From Nocardia arthritidis (GTDB taxonomy: Bacteria > Actinomycetota > Actinomycetes > Mycobacteriales > Mycobacteriaceae), in the NCBI RefSeq assembly GCF_011801145.1, contig NZ_CP046172.1:5146001-5210000 (forward strand): a DNA stretch of 64,000 nt. Direction: 5' to 3'. Below the pieces are notes generated by a model that had not been told where the DNA came from, searched no databases, and saw only the letters and a program-made list of their open reading frames with translations. Position numbers and translations under genes: made by a program. Below, piece by piece: positions 49,905 to 58,758 of the stretch (its first letter is position 1; each line of letters starts with the position of its first letter).

Positions 49905-51704
49905 ATGGCGGTACTGGCGAAACCTGAACGGCCCGCGGCGTTATCGCGACGCGCGCGGATCGCGGCGCTGGTGGCGCTGTGTCTCGCGGAATTACTTGTC
50001 GTCCTTGACAATACGCTGGTCAATGTGGCGCTGCCGACGATGGCGATGCGGCTGCACGCCTACATGAGCGGCCTGCAATGGATCGTCGACGCGTTCACCT
50101 TGGCGTTCGCCGGGCTGCTCCTGGCGATGGGTCATCTGGGTGATCGGTACGGGCGACGCCGGATGATGCTGATCGGCTTGTCCGGAGTCGCGGTCATGTC
50201 GGCCGTCGGCGCACTGTCCACGGGGCTCGGGCAGGTGATCGCGGCCCGCGCGGGCATGGGGGTCTTCGCGGCCGCGGTGTATCCGTCGACCTTGGCGATG
50301 ATCACCAATATCTTCACCGATGCCCGCGAGCGCGCCCAGGCCATCGCCGCATGGTCCGCGATGGCAGGTATCGCCATCGCGCTCGGGCCGACCGTCGGCG
50401 GTTGGCTGCTCGGCGTGTTCTCCTGGCACGCGGTGTTCTGGATCAACATCCCCATCGCGCTGGTCACCATCGTCGCGATCGTGCTGCTGACGCCGGAGTC
50501 CCGAGCCGATCACGGCGGCCGCCTCGATATCGTCGGATTGGCGCTGTCGCTGATCGGGGTGACATCGCTGGTGTACACGATCATCGCCGCGCCGCGGCGG
50601 GGCTGGTTGTCGACGGCGAGCCTGGCGGGCTACGCGATATCGGTCGTATTGCTCGTGCTGTTCGTGGCCTGGGAGCTGCGAGTGGCCGCGCCGGTGTTGG
50701 ATGTGCGGTTGTTCCGGAATCCGCGTTTCGCGGTGCCCGCCTTCGCGATCACCGTTTCCTTCTTCTCCGGGTTGGGATTCCTGTTCCTGTTCACGCAGTA
50801 CTTCCAGGGCGTCAAGGAATTGTCCGCATTCGAATTCGGCGTGCACTCTTTGCCGTTCGCGGCCGCGGTCTGCGTCGCCGCACCGACCGCGACCCTGCTC
50901 GCCCAGCGCGTCGGCGCGACGGCGGTGGTCGTGACCGGACTGGTGCTGATGGCCGCCGCCATGGGGATGATCATGCTGATCACGGTCGACACACCGTATT
51001 TGGGGCCGGTGCTCGTCACGATGGTGCTGCTCGGGATCGGCTTCGCCGTGGTGCAGGCGCCTGCCACGGATTCGATCATGGCCTCGGTGCCGGTCGAACA
51101 AGCCGGAGCGGGGTCGGCGGTGAACGACACCACCCGGGAGACCGGCGGTGCGCTCGGAGTGGCGGTCCTCGGCTCGGTGATGGCCTCCGTCTACACCGCC
51201 CGGGTCGGCGCGCGCATCGATGCCGTGCCGTCCGCGCTCATGACCGCGCAGCAGAAGGATCTCGCCAGGCACAGCCCGATCAGCGTGGTGGATATCGCCA
51301 CCGCGCGAGTCGGCCCCTTTCTGGCGGGCCCCCGCGACGACCTGGTCCGGGCGATGAAGGTCGCGGCGATGACCGGGGCGCATCTGTCCGCCGCCGTCAC
51401 CGTCGTCGTTCTGCTCCTCTCCGCGATCACGGTCGCGGTCCTGCTGCCATGGCGGCCGGAGCGCACCGACGATATCGGGGAGCACGCCGTTATGGACCGC
51501 GACCGTGAATTCGCCACCGCCGCTGGAGATTCCACGCGCTCGCCGGCGGATCGCCATCTCGTCGCCGACCCGGGACGTTCCGGCCGAGGGTTGCCGAGAT
51601 CCGCGACCAGGCCCCGTGTCGAAGTCAGGCGCAGGATGGGACTTCGACGCAGGGCCCACAGGTCGAGGAGGCGATCGAATAGGGGGTTGGAGAAGCGGCG
51701 GTAG
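49905..51704 (+). CDS. MFS multidrug-type exporter (DHA2, EmrB/QacA family)
   Basis: 599 aa with 14 predicted TM helices. Family motifs: motif C-like LDNTLVNVALPTM in TM1 and GHLGDRYGRRRMML between TM2 and TM3. After the last helix a 70-residue Arg-rich tail is unusual and could be an extension caused by loss of a stop. AGGAGG precedes the ATG by 5 nt. Third gene of the AurF operon, so it may export the oxidised product or protect from it. Confidence 0.92.
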   Translation: MAVLAKPERPAALSRRARIAALVALCLAELLVVLDNTLVNVALPTMAMRLHAYMSGLQWIVDAFTLAFAGLLLAMGHLGDRYGRRRMMLIGLSGVAVMSAVGALSTGLGQVIAARAGMGVFAAAVYPSTLAMITNIFTDARERAQAIAAWSAMAGIAIALGPTVGGWLLGVFSWHAVFWINIPIALVTIVAIVLLTPESRADHGGRLDIVGLALSLIGVTSLVYTIIAAPRRGWLSTASLAGYAISVVLLVLFVAWELRVAAPVLDVRLFRNPRFAVPAFAITVSFFSGLGFLFLFTQYFQGVKELSAFEFGVHSLPFAAAVCVAAPTATLLAQRVGATAVVVTGLVLMAAAMGMIMLITVDTPYLGPVLVTMVLLGIGFAVVQAPATDSIMASVPVEQAGAGSAVNDTTRETGGALGVAVLGSVMASVYTARVGARIDAVPSALMTAQQKDLARHSPISVVDIATARVGPFLAGPRDDLVRAMKVAAMTGAHLSAAVTVVVLLLSAITVAVLLPWRPERTDDIGEHAVMDRDREFATAAGDSTRSPADRHLVADPGRSGRGLPRSATRPRVEVRRRMGLRRRAHRSRRRSNRGLEKRR

Positions 51705-51722
51705 GAGTAGTCACACCGTCAG

Positions 51723-51736
51723 GGGACCATCGGCCT
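51723..51736. promoter_or_regulatory. DosR-box-like site
   Basis: GGGACCATCGGCCT agrees at 13 of 14 positions with a relaxed mycobacterial DosR box (GGGACYWWNGNCCC). It lies 129 nt before the degenerate hydrolase gene at 51865. Consensus is from memory; regulation is inferred. Confidence 0.55.
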
Positions 51737-51864
51737 CCGTCGATGGTGGCGATGTGCCCTCCTGGCCGTGGGCACGCCGGCGGACAGTGAACATGCCGGG
51801 CGGTATACCGGTCCCGGCCGTCCCACCGCGGTTACCGAACTCCACTCCAGTATCGAGGTCCGGC

Positions 51865-52578
51865 ATGACAACCACCGAAATTGCTTCCGCGCCACTGTTG
51901 TTGCGCGGGGAAGAGCTGATCCTTACGGCCGGAGAAGCCGAATTGGCCGGGCTGCTGCGGATTCCCGAGCAGCCGACCGGCGTCGTCGTATTCGCGCACG
52001 GCAGCGGCAGCGACCGGCGCAGCCCGCGCAACAGGTTCGTCGGCGATATTTTCGCCGGGCACGGCCTGACGACGGTGACGATCGACCTGCTAACCCCCAC
52101 CGAGACAACCGATCTCACGACGATATTCGATATCGACCTGCTCGGCGGCAGGCTCGCCGCGGTGCGCCGCTTGCTGTGGGCGCTGCCCGGCTGCCGCAGA
52201 CTTCCCGTGGGACTCTTCGGCGTCGGCACCGACGCGCCCGTAACACTCTGGGCGGCAGCCGAACTCGGCGGCGATATCGGCGCCGCCGTGGTGCGCGGCG
52301 GGCGGCCCGATCTGGCCGGTGACCGGTTGGCCGACATACTTGCCCCGACGCTGTTCCTGGTCGGCGGGCAGGACCCGCGGGTGCGCGAACTCAATCGGCG
52401 TGCGGCGAAATCGCTCTGCTGCGTGCACCGCGTCACCGAACTGACGGGTCTCGGCAGCGGGCCGAACGAATTCCGGATGTCGAGGTCGGCCGCGTATCTG
52501 GCGGCGGTCTGGTTCGCCGAGCATCTGACACCGGTGGCGCAACCGTACGACGCGTCGGCGATATCAGCGACGCGATGA
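51865..52578 (+). CDS. Dienelactone-hydrolase-like alpha/beta hydrolase fold, catalytic residues lost
   Basis: 237 aa beginning MTTTEIASAPLLLRGEEL. Relatives have FGASTGAAAAL at the nucleophile elbow; here it is LFGVGTDAPVTLWAA, with Gly in place of Ser. The Asp region (LVGGQDPRVRELNRR) is kept, but the usual GATHLF segment reads TGLGSGPNEF, without His. The fold is therefore probably intact and hydrolysis impossible: a binding or regulatory pseudo-enzyme. ATG 51865 follows GAGGTC. A DosR-like box lies upstream. Confidence 0.78.
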   Translation: MTTTEIASAPLLLRGEELILTAGEAELAGLLRIPEQPTGVVVFAHGSGSDRRSPRNRFVGDIFAGHGLTTVTIDLLTPTETTDLTTIFDIDLLGGRLAAVRRLLWALPGCRRLPVGLFGVGTDAPVTLWAAAELGGDIGAAVVRGGRPDLAGDRLADILAPTLFLVGGQDPRVRELNRRAAKSLCCVHRVTELTGLGSGPNEFRMSRSAAYLAAVWFAEHLTPVAQPYDASAISATR

Positions 52579-52655
52579 TCGCGGCGACCAAAGTCTGCGG
52601 CGCAGCGGCCGAATTGCTCTCGATTCGAGTGGCCGTTCGGCGGACCGTTCCAGAT

Positions 52656-53321
52656 ATGCGGACAACAACGGCATTCGGGGTCGGTGTGGCGACCTACTTC
52701 GCGGGACTGGCGCTCGGATATCAGGTTCTGCTGCGCAAGAAGTGTCTGACCTGGGGTGCGAGCGCCGACGAGGCGGCGCGGACCATGCCGGGCGACGAAC
52801 TGCTCGGCAGGCCCGACATCGTGACCACCAGGGCGATCGAGATCGATGCCGAGCCGGCGCGGATCTGGCCGTGGCTGGTGCAGATGGGCCCAGGGCGCGG
52901 CGGCGCGTACACCTACGACTGGGTCGAGAACCTGCTCGGGCTGGATATGCACAGTGCGGACGAGATCCTGCCGCAGTTCCAGGACCTGCGCGAGGGCGAC
53001 GTTCTCGCGCTCGGCGAGCAGGGTCCGAAAATGCGGGCCGCCATCGTCGAACCGCCGCATATCCTCGTTTTCGCCTCGACGGACGGGAATTGGGTGTGGG
53101 CGTTCAACCTCTGTCCGATTGAGCGCGGCACCCGGCTGGTGAGCCGCAATCGCATCGCGCTGCCCGGCGCGAACGTCGCATCCCGCCTGTTCTACCGGCT
53201 GATCATGGAGCCGGGCAGCCTGATCATGGAACGAAAGATGTTGCTGGGGCTCAAAGAACGGGCCGAACGAGCGCGGCCGACCGTGCGGGCCACACAACCG
53301 GCCGCCGCGGCGCAGAGCTGA
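52656..53321 (+). CDS. SRPBCC-fold protein with N-terminal membrane helix
   Basis: 221 aa from ATG 52656 (MRTTTAFGVGVATYFAGLAL); an ATG at 52575 overlapping the previous stop would add 27 residues but has no ribosome site. After the hydrophobic start, residues 45-200 follow the START/SRPBCC plan (RAIEIDAEPARIWPWLVQMG, GGAYTYDWVENLLGLDM, GTRLVSRNRI). Such domains bind hydrophobic ligands. Likely cotranscribed with the pseudo-hydrolase and the HAD-GH65 gene 14 nt downstream. Confidence 0.75.
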   Translation: MRTTTAFGVGVATYFAGLALGYQVLLRKKCLTWGASADEAARTMPGDELLGRPDIVTTRAIEIDAEPARIWPWLVQMGPGRGGAYTYDWVENLLGLDMHSADEILPQFQDLREGDVLALGEQGPKMRAAIVEPPHILVFASTDGNWVWAFNLCPIERGTRLVSRNRIALPGANVASRLFYRLIMEPGSLIMERKMLLGLKERAERARPTVRATQPAAAAQS

Positions 53322-53335
53322 ATTCGGGATCCGAC

Positions 53336-56300
53336 GTGTACGACTCCGCGCGACCCGCGGCCATCGATCTGCGCGGCACCCGACCGCCTTACGACGCCGT
53401 ACTTTTCGATATGGACGGCGTGGTCACCGATACGGCGACCATCCACGCGGCGGCGTGGAAGCAGTTGTTCGACGGCATCTTGCCGCGGATCGAAACCCCA
53501 ACGCCACCACGCCCTTTCGGCGGCGACGACTACAGTAGGCTGATCGACGGCAAGGCGAGGATCGACGGGGTGACCGCCTTTCTCGAGTCCAGGGGCATCA
53601 CCCTGCCGCCGGGCGCCGCCGACGACCCGGACGACGCGCTGACCGTGGCCGGACTGGCCAATCGCAAGAACACGATCTTCCTGGAAATGCTTGCCCGGCA
53701 ACCGGTTCACGCCTTTCCCGGCACGGTGGACCTGGTGCGCAGGCTGCGGCGGGGCCGGGTGCGCACCGCACTGGTGACGGCGAGCAAGAACGCCCGCGCC
53801 ATCCTGCGCTCCGCGGGTCTGAGCGACGACTTCGACACCGTCGTCGACGGCACCGTCGCGGAAGAGCTCGGACTGCGCGGAAAACCCGATCCCGCAGTGT
53901 ATCTGGAGGCGGCGCACCGGCTCGGCGTGCCGCCGGGGCGCACGGTGGTGATCGAGGACGCGCCGTCTGGGGTGCGCGCGGGCGCGAACGGCGGCTTCGG
54001 GCTGGTGGTCGGCGTCGACCGGGTGCACCATCCCGACGTGCTGACCGCCGCGGGCGCCGATATCGTCGTGCACGACGTCAGCGAATTGGATCTCGGTGTG
54101 CTGCTGACCGATCCGTGGGTGCTCGGCTACGGCGGCTACGATCCGGCGCACGAGGGCCAGCGCGAGGCGCTCACCGCGCTGTGCAACGGCTACCTCGGCA
54201 CGCGCGGCGCGGCGCCCGAATTCCGTTGCGACGACGCGCATTACCCAGGAACCTACCTGGCGGGTGTATACAACCGGTGCACCGGTTCCGCCGGCGGCCG
54301 GGTCATCGAGGACGAGCACATGGTGAACGCACCGGACTGGTTGCCGTTCGACGTGCGCTTCGGCAATGGCTGGTTGTCCGAAGGGCTGCTCACGGTGCGC
54401 GACGAGCGCCGCGACCTCGATCTGCGCACCGGCGTGCTCACCAGGTCCGCGGTGTTGGTCGAACCGCTCGGCCGCGCCCTGCGGCTGACCCAGCGCCGCC
54501 TGGTTTCGATGGCCCGGCCACACCTCGCCGCCTTGGAGACGACGCTGCAGGCGCACGGGTGGAGCGGTCGGGTGGAGATACGCTCCGGCGTCGACGGCGG
54601 GGTGACGAACGCCAATGTTCCCGAATATCAGGCATTTTCGCATTGCCACCTGACCAGGATCACCGGCGAGGCGGTCGATCCGGCGACGCTGCTGGTCCAG
54701 GCGGAGACGAGCAGCAGCCGGATCCGGATCGCGCTCGCCGCCCGCACCAGGGTGCGCGGGCAGCCCGAAATACTGCCGCGGCTCGAAACCATCGGCGTCG
54801 CACAGTATTTCCACCGCTTCCCGATACGGTTGCGGGATGGATACCCGGTGGTCGTCGACAAGATCGTCGCCATCGTCACATCGCGCGACACCGCCATCGC
54901 CTCCCCCGCGCTCGGGGCCTCCGCCGAATTAGCGCGTGCACCACGGGATTTCGAAGCGCTGCTGCCCGAGCACCGCGCCGCGTGGCGGCAGCTGTGGGAC
55001 CAGTTCGGGATCGAACTCGACGGCGCCGACACCAGGACCCGGCTGGTGTTCGACCTGCACCTGTTCCACCTGGCGCAGACGATCACCCGGCACACCGCCG
55101 ACCTCGACGCCGGTGTGCCCGCGCGGGGCCTGCACGGCGAAGGCTATCGCGGGCACGTGTTCTGGGACGAGCTGTTCGTGCTGCCGGTGCTCACACTGTA
55201 TCTGCCGGAGGTGGCCAAGGCGGTGCTGCGCTATCGGTCCCGGCGGCTGCCCGCGGCCCGATTCGCCGCCGCCGCAGCGGGTTCGGCGGGCGCGCTGTTC
55301 CCGTGGCAGAGCGGCAGCGACGGCAGGGAGGAAACCCCGGCCCGACTGTTCAATCCGCGCTCGGGGCGCTGGATCGCCGACAACTCCGCCCGGCAACGGC
55401 ATGTCGGGCTCGCCGTCGCCTACAACGCCTGGCAGTTCTACGAATGCACCGGCGACCTGGACTGGCTCGCCGAACACGGCGCCGACTTGATCGTCGAGGT
55501 GGCACGGTTTTTCACCGCGCTGGCGAGCTACGACCCGATCGAGGACCGGTATCACATCGCGGGCGTGATGGGTCCAGACGAATACCACGACGGCTATCCG
55601 GACACACCGGGCAGCGGTGTGCGCGACAACGCCTACACCAATGTGCTCACCGCATGGGTCTGCGGCAAGGCGGTGGAAACCCTGGACCTACTGAACGGGC
55701 ATGGTCGCGAAACCCTGTGCGCCAGACTGGGAATCGATGACCAACGGGAGTACGCGGCATGGCAGGGGCTCAGCGCCAGAATGACCGTGCCGTTCCACGA
55801 CGGCGTCATCAGCCAGTTCGACGGCTATGCCGATCTCGCCGAATTCGATTGGCCCGCTTACCGGCAGCGCTACGGCAATATCGGCAGGCTGGATCTGATC
55901 CTGGAGGCCGAGGGCGACAGCACCAACCGCTACAAGCTGTGCAAGCAGGCCGATGTGCTCATGCTCATCTACCTGCTCGGCCCGGGAAAGCTGCTGGCCG
56001 TGCTCGACCGGCTCGGCTATCCCGGCGACCGCGCGACCCTCGACCGCACCCTCGACTACTACCTGGCGCGCTGCGCGGACGGTTCGACGCTGAGCGAGGT
56101 GGTGCACGCCTCGGTGCTGGCCCGGATGCGGCCCGACGCGGCCTGGTCGGTGTTCCAGCAGGCGCTCGTCGCCGATCTGGACGACACCCAGGGCGGCACC
56201 ACGGCGCACGGCATCCACCTCGGCGCGATGGCGGGCACCATCGATATCGTCATCCGGTCCTTCGCCGGGCTGCGCTGCCACGGCGATCGGCTCACCTTCG

Positions 56301-56533
56301 ATCCGCGCCTGCCCCGCGAGCTGACCGGCGTGCGGTTCGGCCTGCACTATCGCGGCCAGCGCATCGATATCGCGCTCGATCACCACCGGTTGCGGCTCAC
56401 CAGCAGGCACGGCGCCTCGGTGGCGGATATCGAAATCGATGTCGCGGGCGCCAAGGCCACGCTCGGCGCCGGGCAGGTGCGGGAATTCGACCTGCGCCCG
56501 CCGGACGGCGGCTACCCGCTGCCCGCCGAATAG
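53336..56533 (+). CDS. Beta-phosphoglucomutase-like HAD fused to GH65 disaccharide phosphorylase
   Basis: 1065 aa. Residues about 18-250 are a HAD phosphatase/mutase of the beta-PGM type (LFDMDGVVTDTATIHAAAWK, then VTASKNAR, GKPDPAVYLEAA, VIEDAPSGVRAG). Residues about 260-1060 are GH65: the N-terminal beta-sandwich, the catalytic (alpha/alpha)6 barrel with general acid Glu749 in MGPDEYHDGYP, and HGIHLGAMAGTIDIV. GH65 enzymes phosphorolyse trehalose, maltose or kojibiose to beta-glucose-1-phosphate, which the HAD half would convert to glucose-6-phosphate: both steps in one chain. In M. tuberculosis the counterparts are separate neighbouring genes (Rv3400/Rv3401). GTG start at 53336. Confidence 0.92.
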   Translation: MYDSARPAAIDLRGTRPPYDAVLFDMDGVVTDTATIHAAAWKQLFDGILPRIETPTPPRPFGGDDYSRLIDGKARIDGVTAFLESRGITLPPGAADDPDDALTVAGLANRKNTIFLEMLARQPVHAFPGTVDLVRRLRRGRVRTALVTASKNARAILRSAGLSDDFDTVVDGTVAEELGLRGKPDPAVYLEAAHRLGVPPGRTVVIEDAPSGVRAGANGGFGLVVGVDRVHHPDVLTAAGADIVVHDVSELDLGVLLTDPWVLGYGGYDPAHEGQREALTALCNGYLGTRGAAPEFRCDDAHYPGTYLAGVYNRCTGSAGGRVIEDEHMVNAPDWLPFDVRFGNGWLSEGLLTVRDERRDLDLRTGVLTRSAVLVEPLGRALRLTQRRLVSMARPHLAALETTLQAHGWSGRVEIRSGVDGGVTNANVPEYQAFSHCHLTRITGEAVDPATLLVQAETSSSRIRIALAARTRVRGQPEILPRLETIGVAQYFHRFPIRLRDGYPVVVDKIVAIVTSRDTAIASPALGASAELARAPRDFEALLPEHRAAWRQLWDQFGIELDGADTRTRLVFDLHLFHLAQTITRHTADLDAGVPARGLHGEGYRGHVFWDELFVLPVLTLYLPEVAKAVLRYRSRRLPAARFAAAAAGSAGALFPWQSGSDGREETPARLFNPRSGRWIADNSARQRHVGLAVAYNAWQFYECTGDLDWLAEHGADLIVEVARFFTALASYDPIEDRYHIAGVMGPDEYHDGYPDTPGSGVRDNAYTNVLTAWVCGKAVETLDLLNGHGRETLCARLGIDDQREYAAWQGLSARMTVPFHDGVISQFDGYADLAEFDWPAYRQRYGNIGRLDLILEAEGDSTNRYKLCKQADVLMLIYLLGPGKLLAVLDRLGYPGDRATLDRTLDYYLARCADGSTLSEVVHASVLARMRPDAAWSVFQQALVADLDDTQGGTTAHGIHLGAMAGTIDIVIRSFAGLRCHGDRLTFDPRLPRELTGVRFGLHYRGQRIDIALDHHRLRLTSRHGASVADIEIDVAGAKATLGAGQVREFDLRPPDGGYPLPAE

Positions 56534-56629
56534 CCCGAGGACGCACGGCCTCCGGACCGGTGACCTTCGCCCGTCTCCGGCGGCGGCGATCCGCGCGAGG
56601 CTGGAGGAAACCGATCGACGGAGGTCATC

Positions 56630-56859
56630 GTGCAGACATTCAGCGGCAGAAGTGCGATCGTCACCGGCGGCGCGCGCGGAATCGGCGCGGTCTCAGCGAA
56701 TCCACTGCCGCCGCACAGCCTTTGGCCCGTTTCGGCGAACCGGATGAGGTGGCCGCGATGGTCCGCTTCCTGATCACCGAGGCGACCTTCTCCACCGGAT
56801 CGGAATTCGTACTCGACGGCGGCGCTACCGCGGGCCGAACCCTGCCGCTGCCGAGCTGA
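56630..56859 (+). pseudogene. Short-chain dehydrogenase with its middle deleted
   Basis: The GTG at 56630, with GGAGG upstream, starts MQTFSGRSAIVTGGARGIGA, the nucleotide-binding TGGxxGIG start of an SDR. Within a few codons the sequence jumps, in another frame, to a typical SDR C-terminus (QPLARFGEPDEVAAMVRFLI, TGSEFVLDGGATAGRT). The central about 190 residues with the YxxxK site are gone. Clean ends and a good ribosome site suggest a recent deletion. Confidence 0.9.
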
Positions 56860-56898
56860 TCGGCGAACACGACCGACATCGACGATAAGGAACGAATA

Positions 56899-57870
56899 AT
56901 GCTCAGCAGGCATCCCGATCACGAAACCATCCGTGCCGCACTGGCATTGGCCGTGCGCGCGCCCTCGGTGCACAATACCCAGCCGTGGCAGTGGCGGGTC
57001 GGGGATACCACCGTCCACCTGTACGCCGACGAGACCAGGCGGCTGGCGCTCACCGATCCGGACGGCCGCGATCTGCTGCTCAGCTGCGGCGCGGCGCTGC
57101 ACCACTTCCGGGTGGCCATGCGCTCGTTCGGCTGGCATACGGTGGTGCACCGGCTGCCGAATCCCGCTGAGCCACAACATCTCGCATCGATCGAATTCAG
57201 CGCGGCCACCCCGACCGCCGATGTCGTCGAGCTGACGAGGGCGATCAATCACCGGCGCACCGATCGGCGCCGCACCACCTCGTGGGAGGTGCCGCAATCG
57301 CATATCGATGCGATCCGCGCGGCGGGTGACGCCGAGGGCGCGCTGGTATCCGAGATTCCGGGTGGACAGCACCGCACCCGCCTGGTCCGTGCCTTCGAAA
57401 CGGCCGCCGCACAGCATCGCGACAGCCGCGGCTACCAGGCCGAGCTCGCCGCGTGGAGCGGACGGCACGCGGCGCTGGAGGGTGTGCCATCGCGCAACGC
57501 CGTCCTCGCCGACGATCCGCTCACCAGACAGTTCCACGGACCGATCCTCGGCGAGGCCGTGCTGCACGACCTGAACGACCGCGGCGATCTTCTGCTCGTG
57601 CACACCGCTTCGGACGACCGGATATCCCGGCTGCGCGCTGGTGAGGCGGCCAGCGCCGCACTGCTCACCGCGACCTCGTTCGGTTTGGCGACCTGTCCGC
57701 TCACCGAGCCGTTCGAATTGCCGGGCACCCGCGACCTGGTGCGCTCGGATGTGCTGTCCGACAGCGGTTTTCCGCAGATGATCATCCGGATCGGCTGGGC
57801 GGCAACGAGTGCCGCGAAGGTTCCGCCGACGCCGCGGCGGCCGCTCGCCGACGTCGTACGGCCGCTCTGA
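56899..57870 (+). CDS. Acg-family nitroreductase-like flavoprotein
   Basis: 323 aa. Starts RAALALAVRAPSVHNTQPWQ, the Acg signature, and continues through AINHRRTDRR and LLTATSFGLATCPLTEPFEL. In mycobacteria Acg (Rv2032) and its paralogues Rv3127 and Rv3131 belong to the DosR regulon; they bind or sequester FMN and lack a normal dimeric nitroreductase site. ATG 56899 follows AAGGAACGAATA. Its position next to an Rv1733c-like gene supports a hypoxia role. Confidence 0.9.
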   Translation: MLSRHPDHETIRAALALAVRAPSVHNTQPWQWRVGDTTVHLYADETRRLALTDPDGRDLLLSCGAALHHFRVAMRSFGWHTVVHRLPNPAEPQHLASIEFSAATPTADVVELTRAINHRRTDRRRTTSWEVPQSHIDAIRAAGDAEGALVSEIPGGQHRTRLVRAFETAAAQHRDSRGYQAELAAWSGRHAALEGVPSRNAVLADDPLTRQFHGPILGEAVLHDLNDRGDLLLVHTASDDRISRLRAGEAASAALLTATSFGLATCPLTEPFELPGTRDLVRSDVLSDSGFPQMIIRIGWAATSAAKVPPTPRRPLADVVRPL

Positions 57871-57974
57871 AGTTCAGGCCTCGGCGGCAGGGCCGATCGC
57901 CACCATCGCGCGGGTAGAAGGCCCGCAGGTGGCGGGGGCCGTGCGGAATCGGGGTCCGACGACTCGGCGAGCCG

Positions 57975-57988
57975 GGGACTTTCTTCCC
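57975..57988. promoter_or_regulatory. DosR-box-like site upstream of the Rv1733c-like gene
   Basis: GGGACTTTCTTCCC, preceded by CCG. It matches the core GGGACTWWAGTCCC at 12 of 14 positions and lies 75 nt before the ATG at 58063. Confidence 0.6.
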
Positions 57989-58062
57989 TGCTGAGCGGGC
58001 CGCCCCCGGCGGGATGCTCATATCCGAGAAGGGATCGACACCGCCGGAAAGAGGTGGCCAAC

Positions 58063-58644
58063 ATGTCCGCGTATCCGTCGCTCGCGCTGCGCACTTGGCG
58101 GATCCTGCCCTGGAGTCCGAATCCGCTGATGCGGATGACCGATCGGCTCGAATCGCTCGTGCGGTGCGCGCTGCTGATCGGCTGTCTGCTCGCCGTTCCG
58201 ATCGCGGGCGCGGTCGGCACCACGACATATACCGCCACCGCGGCCCGGATCCATACCGAGAACCAGGGCAAGACCGCCGTCGCCGCGACGCTGCTGGCCG
58301 ACCCCGAATTCGACAAGGCCACCCACGGTTACACCGCGTCCGCCGACTGGACCAGCGCCGGCGGCACCGTCACCGCGCCGGTGCCGACGGTGGCCACCGC
58401 GACCCGCGGCGACCGGGTCACGGTGTGGCTCGGCTCCGACGGCAAACCGGTCGCCGACCCGCGCAGGCCCAGCGACGCCGCGGTCGCCGGAATAGGCGCC
58501 GCCGCAGCCATTCTCATGTCCGCGCTGATCATCGCCGTCGGCGCCGACCTCGGCATCCACTGGGTCGCCGACCGCCGCCGCCACGCCCGATGGGACCGCG
58601 AATGGCGTCAGGTGAATCGCCCGCTGAAGGAGGACAAGCAGTAA
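58063..58644 (+). CDS. Rv1733c-like two-helix membrane protein
   Basis: 193 aa with the family plan: RTWRILPWSPNPLMRMTDRL at the N-terminus, a TM helix (about 35-55), a 90-residue external loop (TYTATAARIHTENQGKT ... SDGKPVADPRRPSD) and a second TM helix (about 146-168) before a basic end. Rv1733c is a strong DosR-regulon membrane antigen of unknown function. ATG 58063 lies 9 nt after GGAAAGAGG; a GTG at 58054 overlaps it. A DosR-like box is in the upstream region. Confidence 0.9.
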   Translation: MSAYPSLALRTWRILPWSPNPLMRMTDRLESLVRCALLIGCLLAVPIAGAVGTTTYTATAARIHTENQGKTAVAATLLADPEFDKATHGYTASADWTSAGGTVTAPVPTVATATRGDRVTVWLGSDGKPVADPRRPSDAAVAGIGAAAAILMSALIIAVGADLGIHWVADRRRHARWDREWRQVNRPLKEDKQ

Positions 58645-58687
58645 TGACAACCGCGATGCGCCCCAGAGCCGAAACGATTTCATACGA

Positions 58688-58701
58688 AGGACTTTCGGCC
58701 G
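58688..58701. promoter_or_regulatory. DosR-box-like site upstream of the PEP synthase gene
   Basis: AGGACTTTCGGCCG, 10 of 14 matches to GGGACTWWAGTCCC with the central GGACTTT intact; 58 nt before the ATG at 58759. Confidence 0.45.
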
Positions 58702-58758
58702 TCGGATGGTCGGCGTTGGCCTCTCGTACCCGTGCGTGTGAACCGGCACAGTCGGATC

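Noticed and set aside
56553..56566. Another DosR-like box before the SDR/Acg genes (CGGACCGGTGACCT)
   Set aside because: The central A/T positions are G and overall agreement is only about 10 of 14 with the wrong centre; not distinguishable from chance in GC-rich DNA.
57891..57930. Hairpin terminator after the Acg gene (GCGGG...CCCGC)
   Set aside because: Only a 5-bp stem with a 7-nt loop, common by chance at this GC content.
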